Shown here one piece after another: positions 1-8,900 of a DNA stretch of 64,000 nucleotides; positions within the stretch are counted from its first letter, which is position 1; each line of letters starts with the position of its first letter. Source of the DNA: Flavobacterium aestivum. Its GTDB lineage: Bacteria > Bacteroidota > Bacteroidia > Flavobacteriales > Flavobacteriaceae. The stretch lies in the NCBI RefSeq assembly GCF_026870175.2, contig NZ_CP113977.2, positions 2,108,001 to 2,172,000 of the forward strand, given 5' to 3'. A program made the translations under genes and the position numbers. The notes under the pieces are model-generated. The model was given only the letters and a program-made list of their open reading frames with translations. It searched no databases and was not told the origin of the DNA.

Positions 1-160
1 GGATGTTGTTGTATCCATTAACAAAACACCCGTTTATAATTATTCTTTAGAAAAAATAAATGAGATGTTTAAGTCTGAGGAAGAGAAATGGATTAATTTA
101 GAAATAGAAAGAAATGGCCAAGTAATGGGATTTAGGTTTCAACTATTGGACATTTTATAA
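1..160 (+). CDS. C-terminal end of a PDZ-domain protein (partial)
   Basis: The frame is open from base 2 and stops at TAA 158-160, giving 52 residues; the start lies left of the window. The visible part begins DVVVSINKTPVYNYSLEKI and ends FRFQLLDIL. It resembles the last strands of a PDZ domain (the GDxVxxINGxxV segment), as found at the C-terminus of exported aspartyl-protease-like proteins of Flavobacteriia. The protease assignment is inference from memory of that family, because only the PDZ tail is visible. It is followed within a few bases by a strong hairpin terminator. Confidence 0.6.
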   Translation, partial: DVVVSINKTPVYNYSLEKINEMFKSEEEKWINLEIERNGQVMGFRFQLLDIL

Positions 161-163
161 ATA

Positions 164-203
164 AAAAAACCGCTAATTGAATTTTGTCAATTAGCGGTTT
201 TTA
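164..203. terminator. Bidirectional intrinsic terminator
   Basis: A 16-bp perfect stem (165-180 with 187-202, core CCGCTAATTGA) and a 6-nt loop are flanked by an A-run and a T-run. It sits between two convergent genes, the PDZ protein (+) and the DUF1573 protein (-), and can end transcription from both sides. Confidence 0.9.
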
Positions 204-219
204 TTTTGAGTTTAATTTT

Positions 220-615
220 TTAATTAGGTATGACTTCCCCTTTAATTTTTAGTGGTACTCTACCTTCTTCATAGTTTACTGCATTTGTTTCAACAGTTAT
301 TGTTTTTCGTATAGGTCCAGGAACCATATTGTATTTGATTTCGATTCTATCTGATTTTCCAGGCAAAATAGGTTGGCTTGGTTTATAAGTTACTGTACAA
401 CTAGCTGTAGATTGAATGGCTATAATGGTCAACGGAGCATTTCCTGTATTTGTAAATGTAAATTCACGTATTCCATTATCACTTTGCTTGTATATTTTTC
501 CGTAATCTACAGTGTTGTCTGCCTGATGAAATTCAATTTTTGAACCGCTTTGTGCAAAGCCAATGCTACTGATTAAAAGCATTACGATAAGAGTTGCAAT
601 TTTTTTCATTTTCAT
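220..615 (-). CDS. DUF1573 domain exported protein
   Basis: 131 residues with a signal peptide (about 1-21, hydrophobic core then FAQ). The rest is one Ig-like DUF1573 domain, recognised by the pattern DYGKIYKQSDNGIREFTFTN, then NTGNAPLTI, a Cys in TASCTVTY and the late segment IKGEVIPN. DUF1573 proteins are common in Bacteroidota, exported, with an ASH/MSPdomain-like fold; their role is not established. The start could be Met1 or Met3 (MKMKK). It is transcribed divergently from valS with a 158-bp spacer and shares a convergent terminator with the PDZ gene. Confidence 0.85.
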   Translation of the reverse strand: MKMKKIATLIVMLLISSIGFAQSGSKIEFHQADNTVDYGKIYKQSDNGIREFTFTNTGNAPLTIIAIQSTASCTVTYKPSQPILPGKSDRIEIKYNMVPGPIRKTITVETNAVNYEEGRVPLKIKGEVIPN

Positions 616-700
616 ATTTTATTTGAAAGAAAAGTAAATGTACTTACTTTTAATTAATACACAATTTTTTATTTCTCTTTTTATACTGTGCTTAATTATT

Positions 701-708
701 TACTTTTG
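701..708 (+). promoter_or_regulatory. Possible -7 promoter element of valS
   Basis: TACTTTTG matches the Bacteroidota -7 consensus TAnnTTTG exactly and lies 66 bp before the valS start. No convincing -33 TTTG is seen at 19-21 bp upstream, so this rests on one element only. Confidence 0.4.
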
Positions 709-773
709 TCCTTTATATATGAATAGCAAAAATCAAACCAAAGTATGATTTTGGTTTTAACAGTTACTTTTTT

Positions 774-3407
774 ATGACAATTCCCGCACAATTTGACGCT
801 AAAACCATTGAGAATAAATGGTATGACTATTGGATGAAAAATAATTATTTTCATTCGGAACCAGATCATAGAACGCCTTACTCCATTGTAATTCCTCCAC
901 CCAATGTAACCGGAGTTTTGCACATGGGGCACATGCTTAACAATACAATTCAAGATGTTTTGATTCGTAGAGCACGTTTGAAAGGTTTCAATGCTTGCTG
1001 GGTCCCTGGTACTGATCACGCTTCGATCGCTACTGAGGCTAAAGTAGTTGCCAAATTGAAAAAAGAAGGAATTAATAAAAATGACTTAACACGCGAAGAG
1101 TTTTTAAAACACGCTTGGGAATGGACTGATAAATATGGTGGGACTATCTTGGAACAATTGAAACAATTGGGTTGTTCTTGTGATTGGGAACGCACTAAGT
1201 TTACTATGGATCCTGATATGTCAGCTTCTGTAATTAGATCTTTTGTTGATTTATATAACAAAGGTTTGATTTATCGTGGTTACCGTATGGTAAACTGGGA
1301 TCCTGAAGCCAAAACGACTTTGTCTGACGAAGAAGTTATCTATGAAGAGCAACAAGGAAAATTATATTTCCTTAAATATAAAATTGAAGGAACAGAAGAT
1401 TTCTTAACAGTAGCAACAACACGTCCAGAAACTATTTTTGGGGATACTGCTATTTGTATCAATCCTAATGATGAGCGTTTTGCTCACTTGAAAGGGAAAA
1501 AAGCTATTGTTCCTATTTGTGGAAGAGTGATCCCAATTATAGAAGATGAATATGTAGATGTTGAGTTTGGAACAGGTTGTCTTAAAGTGACTCCAGCTCA
1601 CGATATGAATGACAAAACTCTAGGGGAGAAGCACAATCTTGAAATTGTAGATATCTTCAATGAAGATGCAACTTTGAATAGCTTTGGATTGCATTACAAA
1701 GGAAAAGATCGTTTTGTGGTTCGTACTGAAATTGCTCAAGAATTAGAGAATAGTGGTGCTTTGGCAAAAACGGAAACGCATCTTAACAAAGTGGGAACTT
1801 CTGAAAGAACCAAAGCAGTGATTGAACCTCGCTTGTCTGATCAATGGTTCTTGAAAATGGAAGATTTGGTAAAACCGGCTATCAAAGCGGTTTTAGAAGA
1901 TGGAGATATTAAATTGCACCCAAAACGTTTTGATAACACTTACGCACATTGGTTAAACAATATTCGCGATTGGAATATCTCACGTCAATTATGGTGGGGA
2001 CAACAGATTCCAGCCTATTATTATGGTGATGGCAAAGAAGATTTCGTAGTTGCCGAAACTATTGAAGAAGCTTTGAAATTAGCCCAAGAAGTAACAAACA
2101 ATCCACAATTAACCATAAGCGATCTTAAGCAAGATGTCGATGCCCTTGATACTTGGTTCTCTTCTTGGTTATGGCCAATGTCTGTTTTTGGAGGAATTAT
2201 GGATCCTGAGAGTGCGGATTTTAAATATTATTATCCAACTAATGATTTAGTTACCGGACCGGATATTTTGTTTTTCTGGGTTGCGAGAATGATTATTGCT
2301 GGTTATGAATATACTGGAAAGAAACCTTTTACGAATGTGTATTTAACGGGATTGGTTCGTGATAAACAACGTCGTAAAATGTCTAAATCTTTAGGAAACT
2401 CACCAGAGCCATTAGAATTAATCGAAAAGTTTGGTGCCGATGGAGTTCGTGTAGGATTGCTTTTGAGTGCTTCTGCAGGAAACGATATTATGTTCGACGA
2501 AGAATTATGCAATCAAGGAAAAGCGTTTTCTAACAAAATTTGGAATGCCTTCAAATTGATCAAAGGATGGGAAGTATCGGATTCTATTTCACAACCAGAA
2601 TCTTCGAAAGTAGCTATCGAATGGTATGAAGCTAAGTTGCAACAAACCCTTTTGGAAATTGAAGACAATTTTGAAAAATATAGAATTTCTGATTCTTTGA
2701 TGGCAATCTACAAATTAGTTTGGGATGATTTCTGTTCTTGGTTTTTAGAAATGATAAAACCAGCTTACCAACAGCCTATTGACAGCGTAACTTTTGCGAA
2801 AGCGATAGAAATGTTGGAAAATAACTTGAAATTATTGCATCCGTTTATGCCTTTCCTAACAGAGGAAATTTGGCAATTCTTGGCAGAAAGAACAACTGAG
2901 GAGGCATTAATTGTTTCGACTTGGCCGGAAATGAAACCTTTCAACGCTCAATTAATTGCTGATTTTGAAAACACAATTGATGTGATTTCAGGAATCAGAA
3001 CTATTCGTAAGGACAAAAACATTCCGTTTAAGGATACTATTGAATTGAAAGTGGTTAACAATGATAAGCTTTCAACCTATTTTGATTCGGTAATAACCAA
3101 ATTGGGTAATATTACTTCATTAGAATACGTTTCGGATAAAGTAGATGGTGCTTTGTCTTTCCGTGTAAAATCGAATGAGTATTTTATTCCAATTACAGGA
3201 AATATAAACGTTGAGGAAGAAATTACAAAATTAACTGCTGAGTTGGTGTATACACAAGGTTTCTTGAAATCTGTACAAGCAAAACTTTCTAATGAGAAAT
3301 TTGTAAATGGAGCACCGGAGAAAGTATTAGCAAATGAAAGACAAAAAGAAGCTGATGCACTTTCTAAAATTGCAACATTGGAGCAAAGTTTGGCTGGACT
3401 AAAATAG
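774..3407 (+). CDS. valS: Valine--tRNA ligase
   Basis: 877 residues, the normal length for bacterial ValRS. This is the cytoplasmic class I enzyme that charges tRNA-Val. The HIGH box is HMGH at residues 50-53 inside PPPNVTGVLHMGH. The KMSKS box is at residues 535-539. The CP1 editing domain carries TTRPETIFGDTAICINP, and FFWVARMI precedes the KMSKS loop. The C-terminal 80 or so residues form the tRNA-binding coiled coil typical of ValRS (LAGLK end). The ATG at 774 gives a natural N-terminus. It is a single-gene unit with its own terminator. Confidence 0.98.
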   Translation: MTIPAQFDAKTIENKWYDYWMKNNYFHSEPDHRTPYSIVIPPPNVTGVLHMGHMLNNTIQDVLIRRARLKGFNACWVPGTDHASIATEAKVVAKLKKEGINKNDLTREEFLKHAWEWTDKYGGTILEQLKQLGCSCDWERTKFTMDPDMSASVIRSFVDLYNKGLIYRGYRMVNWDPEAKTTLSDEEVIYEEQQGKLYFLKYKIEGTEDFLTVATTRPETIFGDTAICINPNDERFAHLKGKKAIVPICGRVIPIIEDEYVDVEFGTGCLKVTPAHDMNDKTLGEKHNLEIVDIFNEDATLNSFGLHYKGKDRFVVRTEIAQELENSGALAKTETHLNKVGTSERTKAVIEPRLSDQWFLKMEDLVKPAIKAVLEDGDIKLHPKRFDNTYAHWLNNIRDWNISRQLWWGQQIPAYYYGDGKEDFVVAETIEEALKLAQEVTNNPQLTISDLKQDVDALDTWFSSWLWPMSVFGGIMDPESADFKYYYPTNDLVTGPDILFFWVARMIIAGYEYTGKKPFTNVYLTGLVRDKQRRKMSKSLGNSPEPLELIEKFGADGVRVGLLLSASAGNDIMFDEELCNQGKAFSNKIWNAFKLIKGWEVSDSISQPESSKVAIEWYEAKLQQTLLEIEDNFEKYRISDSLMAIYKLVWDDFCSWFLEMIKPAYQQPIDSVTFAKAIEMLENNLKLLHPFMPFLTEEIWQFLAERTTEEALIVSTWPEMKPFNAQLIADFENTIDVISGIRTIRKDKNIPFKDTIELKVVNNDKLSTYFDSVITKLGNITSLEYVSDKVDGALSFRVKSNEYFIPITGNINVEEEITKLTAELVYTQGFLKSVQAKLSNEKFVNGAPEKVLANERQKEADALSKIATLEQSLAGLK

Positions 3408-3428
3408 CATAAAGCTTTTATATAATTT

Positions 3429-3472
3429 AAAATCCCAATTCTGAAATTTTTCAGGATTGGGATTTTTTATTT
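3429..3472. terminator. Intrinsic terminator after valS
   Basis: AATCCCAATTCTGA pairs with TCAGGATTGGGATT (3431-3444 with 3451-3464) around a short loop, followed by a T-run. It lies between convergent valS and the signalling operon, so it may serve both. Confidence 0.85.
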
Positions 3473-3487
3473 TTAGAATCAAATACG

Positions 3488-4618
3488 TTATGTTTTTTGA
3501 ATCTCACTGTAATTTTGATTAACGTTTTCTACAACCAAATCGTATATTAAAAATTCACTGCCAGAGCTTGGAGCATTATTTATTTTGATATTCACGCCAT
3601 TACGCTCAACCAATTTTTTTACTAATCCCAGACCAATTCCAGTACTGCTTTCGCCTCTGGGTTTATTGCCTAATGTCTGAAACATTTCGAATACTTTTTG
3701 ATGGTGTTTTTCTTCAATACCCGGACCATTATCCATTACGGATAGAGTACGTTCTTTGGTATTAAATTCTATTTTAATTTCGGTGATTTCTTTGTCATTA
3801 AACTTTATTGCATTCGATAATAAGTTAGATAGTATTTGATGAATAGCTGGTGGTTGAAATATAATGTTGTTATCCAGATTTACTTTTTCAATATGAACAT
3901 TACCCATTGGGTTTATGAGTTTGATTACCTTATCTGCAACCGCTAATAAATTTACATTTTCCTTTCCTTCATTATTCTGAACACATTTGGTGTAATGAAG
4001 TAAATCCTCTATTAGATTAGACATAATGGCTGTAGAAGTTTTTACCATCTCAAACATTTCGGCAGATTCTCCTTTTAGATTCAAAAAATGATCTTCTTCG
4101 ATTATTTCCAACAAGCCTTTAATATTTCCTAACGGAGTTTTTAAATCATGTGCTAAAATATTACCAAACTGTTCTAATTCTACGTTCTTTTCATGAAGCT
4201 TACTATTCAATAATTTCAGTTCTTGGTCGTAATCCCAAATTCGTAAAAAGGAATCCACTTTTTTGCGGGTTACTTCAGTAATTAATGGTTTGAATAAAAA
4301 ATCAATTGCCCCTAAATCATAGGCTTTATTCATGAATTTTGGTTCATCGCTTATTGCTGTTACAAAAATGGTAGGAATATAGGCTGTATCGGGATGATTT
4401 TTTACTATTTCCACAAATTCATACCCATCCATTTCGGGCATTTGTACATCTACAAGAATCAAGGAAACTTTTTCTTTTAATAGTACTTGCAGAGCTTCAT
4501 TTCCGGATAAACAGGTAATTATTTTTCTTTCCGGGTGTTCAAGAACACTTTTTAAAGCAATTAAATTTTGAGGCATATCATCAACTAATAATATGGTATG
4601 TTTTCTATTTTGCTTCAT
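3488..4618 (-). CDS. Receiver-histidine kinase (REC-HisKA-HATPase)
   Basis: Cytoplasmic protein of about 376 residues with no membrane segment. An N-terminal receiver domain (about 5-120) has the acidic pair in ILLVDD, the phospho-acceptor Asp in LILVDVQMPEMDGYEF and a KP pair in LFKPL. A short linker leads to a HisKA domain with the H-box AHDLKTPLGNIKG near residue 155. HATPase_c has N box NLLSNAIKF and G boxes DNGPGI and GIGLGLVKK. I chose the inner ATG at 4618 because it starts MKQNRKHTILLVDD and overlaps cheB by 14 nt; an ATG at 4639 would add seven residues. It is the last gene of the operon, so it can receive phosphate from the upstream hybrid kinase and also act as a kinase itself. Confidence 0.85.
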   Translation of the reverse strand: MKQNRKHTILLVDDMPQNLIALKSVLEHPERKIITCLSGNEALQVLLKEKVSLILVDVQMPEMDGYEFVEIVKNHPDTAYIPTIFVTAISDEPKFMNKAYDLGAIDFLFKPLITEVTRKKVDSFLRIWDYDQELKLLNSKLHEKNVELEQFGNILAHDLKTPLGNIKGLLEIIEEDHFLNLKGESAEMFEMVKTSTAIMSNLIEDLLHYTKCVQNNEGKENVNLLAVADKVIKLINPMGNVHIEKVNLDNNIIFQPPAIHQILSNLLSNAIKFNDKEITEIKIEFNTKERTLSVMDNGPGIEEKHHQKVFEMFQTLGNKPRGESSTGIGLGLVKKLVERNGVNIKINNAPSSGSEFLIYDLVVENVNQNYSEIQKT

Positions 4619-5162
4619 GGTTAAGTTTTTTAATAACATTGTTTACTGTTAGCACATCGTGATTTTCATAAATTTTGATTGCTGATTTGGGCATTACATT
4701 AAACTCAGCTTCCATGCAATCTTGTACTATACTTGTTCCCCCGTTTTCTGCGATTAATTTCAGGCCTTTTGCTCCGTCATGATTGGATCCTGATAATAGT
4801 ATTCCGCAACATTTCTTTTTTAAAACATGTGAGAATGATTCAAAAGTAACATCAATCGATGGTCTGCTATAATTTACTAATTCTGATGAGTCTAATGAAA
4901 AACTCCAGTTTTCTTCTAATAATAAGTGATAATCCGATGGTGCTGTATATAAAAATCCTTTTTTAGCAAATTCTTTGTCTTCTGCTTCTTTTACCTGATA
5001 ATGTGAGTTTAATTGCAAATGTTTTTCCAGTGATGAGTCTGAGTTTTTTAGTCTATGCAAAATAAGCACAATGGGTACTTGTATATTTTTATCTAACCCT
5101 TTAAGAATTGATAAAATAATATTAAAAGAACCTGCAGACCCACCAATGACAATCATCTCCAT
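4605..5162 (-). CDS. CheB-type protein-glutamate methylesterase domain (no receiver)
   Basis: 185 residues forming only the CheB catalytic domain; the usual N-terminal receiver is absent. The triad is visible: Ser in IGGSAGS (about residue 9), His in LILHRLK, and Asp in SGSNHDGAKGLK. CheB removes methyl esters from glutamates of chemoreceptors. No methyl-accepting receptor is encoded in this window, so the substrate is unknown and may be the neighbouring hybrid kinase (inference). Its stop overlaps the next gene and its start is 2 nt after cheR, which indicates translational coupling. Confidence 0.85.
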   Translation of the reverse strand: MEMIVIGGSAGSFNIILSILKGLDKNIQVPIVLILHRLKNSDSSLEKHLQLNSHYQVKEAEDKEFAKKGFLYTAPSDYHLLLEENWSFSLDSSELVNYSRPSIDVTFESFSHVLKKKCCGILLSGSNHDGAKGLKLIAENGGTSIVQDCMEAEFNVMPKSAIKIYENHDVLTVNNVIKKLNHEAK

Positions 5163-5164
5163 AA

Positions 5165-5977
5165 TTATTTGATTTTTTGGTAAATTTTTTCAACTCTATC
5201 GATTTCCTTGAATTTATCGTAAACGCTGCTAAAACGTAAAGATTCCTTGCTTCCTAATGCTAAAAAACCATGTATTGGCAAACTATTATAGAACAGATTC
5301 AGAACTTTGTCTTGCAATTCTTCATTAAAATAAATCAACACATTTCTGCATGAAATAAGTTGACACTCTTTAAAAACTCCATCAGTAACTAAGTTATGGC
5401 GCGTAAATAAGATCTCTTTTTTTAAATCTGAATTTATAATTGATTTTTTTCCATCAGAAATAAAATATTGATTTAGCGATTCTTTACCACCACATGAAAA
5501 ATAATTATTGGAATACTCTTTGAAATTTTTATTGGAGTAAATTCCTTTTTTTGCTTTTTCTATAGCGTTTGAGCTTATGTCTGTTGCATATATTCTTGAT
5601 TTATGTTGTAATCCCAGTTCTTTTAAGAGAATGGCAAGGGAATAGGTTTCTTCTCCAAAAGAACAACCAGCACACCAAATACTTATTTTGGGATAACTAT
5701 CCAGGTATGGAAAAACGTTAGCAATCAAAGATTTAAAAAAGCTAGGGTCTCTAAAAAATTCACTGACATTGACAACTATTTCATTCACAAATTTGTTGAA
5801 GTTGCCAGGATTATTTATTAGTTCATATTTTAAATCGACAATAGATCCCATATTGGAAATTTCCATAAATCGATTGACACGTCTAAGCATCGAAGCTCTG
5901 GAGTAGTCAGCGAAGTCGTATCCGTGTTGTTTTTGTATTAGAAAAACAATTTCTTCAAGGTCGTTAAATTCTATCAT
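5165..5977 (-). CDS. CheR-type protein-glutamate O-methyltransferase
   Basis: 270 residues. The N-terminal helical part (MIEFNDLEEIVFLIQKQHGY, then YSRASMLRRVNRFME) matches the CheR N-domain. The SAM-binding domain has ISIWCAGCSFGEETYSLAIL, IYATDISSNAIEKAKKGIYS, and ISCRNVLIYFNEELQ, all standard CheR motifs. It methylates glutamates on chemoreceptor-like coiled coils using SAM. It starts directly after the stop of the hybrid kinase (no gap) and is followed 2 nt later by cheB. Together they suggest reversible methylation of a sensor other than a classical MCP. Confidence 0.88.
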   Translation of the reverse strand: MIEFNDLEEIVFLIQKQHGYDFADYSRASMLRRVNRFMEISNMGSIVDLKYELINNPGNFNKFVNEIVVNVSEFFRDPSFFKSLIANVFPYLDSYPKISIWCAGCSFGEETYSLAILLKELGLQHKSRIYATDISSNAIEKAKKGIYSNKNFKEYSNNYFSCGGKESLNQYFISDGKKSIINSDLKKEILFTRHNLVTDGVFKECQLISCRNVLIYFNEELQDKVLNLFYNSLPIHGFLALGSKESLRFSSVYDKFKEIDRVEKIYQKIK

Positions 5978-8900
5978 TTATTTATAAATCCATATACTGA
6001 TTAATGAAATAAGCTGTTGGATATCAATTGGTTTTGACTGATAATCCGAAGCTCCCGCGTTTAATATCTCTTCTCTATCGCTTTTCATTGCCTTGGCAGT
6101 CAACGCAATGATAGGTAGGTTTTTCCATTTAGAATTTTCTCTTATTTTTCGGGTTGCTTCATACCCGTCCATCTCTGGCATCATAATATCCATTAACACA
6201 ATATCTATGTTAGCATTATTATTAAGCATTTCAAGAGCTTCGATTCCGTTAAAAGCTGTTAAAATTGATGCTCCTTTTGTTGCCAAAGCACTCGATAAGG
6301 CATATATATTTCTTATGTCATCATCTACAATCAATATATTCTTGTCTTTAAGAACTTCTCCAGCCAATAAACTTGGTCCAGCTTTGTGTTCTTTTTTATC
6401 GGAGGTTTCAACCATGTCTAAAAAGAGTATTAACTCATCTTTTAATCTTTCTGTAACATTGTTGGTTTTTATAACAACTCTGTCAGCACTATTTTGGAGT
6501 TCTAATTCGTCCTCTTCGGTTAACGATTTTCCTGTATTTACGATTATATTAATGTTTTTGTTTTTGGATACTTTTCTAAGTGCTGATATATTATCAATGT
6601 TTTTAGAATCGGGTAATCCTATATCCATAATGGCACAATCGATATCGTCATTTTTTAGAATATTCTCAGCTTCTGTGAATGTATGGGCTTGTATACAAAT
6701 GACATTTCTATCACAATTATGAACTAATTCTTTGATTGAATAATTAAGACTTACATCATCTTCTACAATCAATACCTTTTTGAAAATGGAATTTATCTGG
6801 ATATCAATCGAGGCAAAAGCGCTTTTTAGCTTTTCTGTGGTTATTGGTTTAATGAGGAAATCAAAGGCTCCCATTTCTTTGGCAAGCTTCTCTCTATTCA
6901 TACCGGACATTACGTGTACCGGAATATGCTGTAATTCCTTATCTTCTTTTAGCCATTTTAGAACTGTCCAACCATCTATTCCGGGTAATTTCATATCCAA
7001 AATAATTGCTTTTGGTTTGTATTTTTTTGCATATTGATAACCCGTTTCTCCTTGATAAGCAACAATCGCTTTAAAGCCGTTATCATGAGCTACTTGTAAT
7101 AGTACTTCTGCAAATGATGCGTCGTCTTCTATGATTAATATTGTTTTATCATCTATAGTTACTTCTTTTCTGTCATCATTCAAATTCTCTGTTAAATCCA
7201 AAGTGGCATCTGATGGTTTTGGTGCTTCTTCTGACTTAGGGTGATTTTTTTCAACAGAGCCTATTACTGTCACATTTTTTTTAGGGACACTAGTTGTTTG
7301 AAAATTTGCTGGGATATAGACACTAAATCTGCTTCCTTTATTCAATTCACTTTTAAAATCTACCTCTCCACCTAGAAGTATGGCCAATTCTTTTGAAATA
7401 AATAATCCTAATCCTGTTCCGCCATATTTTCTACTTGTTGAACTGTCTGCTTGTTGGAATGTTTGGAATAATTTCGTTTTATTTTCTTCGGATATACCAA
7501 TTCCATTATCTTCTATATGTATTGAAAGAATTTTGTTTGGGCTTAATTTAGATAGTGAGGCTGATGTAAATTCATTTTTATCTGTGCATGAAGAAAATAA
7601 TAATGAAACTTTTCCTTTTTCTGGGGTAAACTTGAGTGCATTAGACAAGAAATTCTTAAGAATTTGTTCCAGTTTTCCGATATCTGTAAAAAGTTCTTTT
7701 GGGCAATCATCCGAAATAGCGGTTGTGAACTCAATGTTCTTTTTTAACATCTGAACTCTAAACAATCCATCCATATCTGAATAGACTCTTTCGACTATAG
7801 ATTCTTCCGGATAAACTTCAACTTTTCCAGCTTCAATTTTAGAAATATCCAGAATGTCTGTAATTAAATTTAATAAATCTTTTCCAGAGGAATTAATAAC
7901 TGAAAGATTATCAATTTGTGAGCTGGATAAATTACCAGCTATATTTTCTTTTAAAAGATCAGAAAGAATTAAAATACTGTTTAGCGGTGTTCTTAATTCA
8001 TGTGACATATTCGCCAAAAACTCGGATTTATATTTACTGGCTTGTGCAATTTCTTCCGCTTTAATATTTAATTCTTCTTGTGCTATGACCAGTTCGTCAT
8101 TTTTCAGGCCAACTTCATAGTTCTTATTTTCAAGTTCTCTTCCTTTTTCTTCTAAGTAGGCATTAGTTTGTTCTAATTCGGCTGCTTGATTTCGGAGTTC
8201 TTCTTCAGATTGTTGTAGCAATAAAGTTTGTTTGTTTAGCTCCTCATTGCTTTGTCTAAGCTCTTCTTCTTGAACTTGAAGGATATTGTTTTTACGATTT
8301 ATCTCATCGGATGATAGTATTAATTCTTCATTACGAATGAAAACCTCGATTGCACTTCCTACCGACTCAGATATAGTTAGTAATAACTTTTTATGGCTAT
8401 CATTAAAATTTTCCAGTGAGCCAATTTCAATTACTCCAATTACCACATTTTTATAGGAAATAGGAGTGATTAACACATTGTAATAAGGTGACTTACCAAG
8501 TGAAGATGAAATATAAGAATAACTATTAGGCAAATTATTCAGGCAACTTTGTTGGTTCCTTTTAGCAACCTCGCCAACTAAACCTTCGCCAAACGTAATT
8601 ACAGTAGGTGTAGATGCATCATCTGCATATCCTCCAATTTTGTGTAATTGATTGGTATCATCGCTTGCGCTTATTATATAAAAATTAGCTTGACAACCTT
8701 GGGTTTGTTTTACGATGGTTTGACAAATATTCGCTCCAAATTCAGACAAGTCTTTTGATTCTACAATTGATTTATTTACTTCAATTATATTTTTCTCCAT
8801 GAGACTAACTTCTTCGGACTCTTCTTGTAGCCTGCTTAATTCTAGTGACATTGTATTCAGCGAATTGTTCAATGTATCGTTATCACTTCTTAAGCTGATT

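Noticed and set aside
6093..6722. Long + strand open frame (209 codons) opposite the hybrid kinase
   Set aside because: It is antisense to conserved receiver domains, is Ser/Ile/Leu-rich without any domain, and disappears when the kinase is accepted.
7380..7754. + strand frame of 124 codons opposite the kinase ATPase domain
   Set aside because: Shadow of the HATPase coding sequence; no family likeness.
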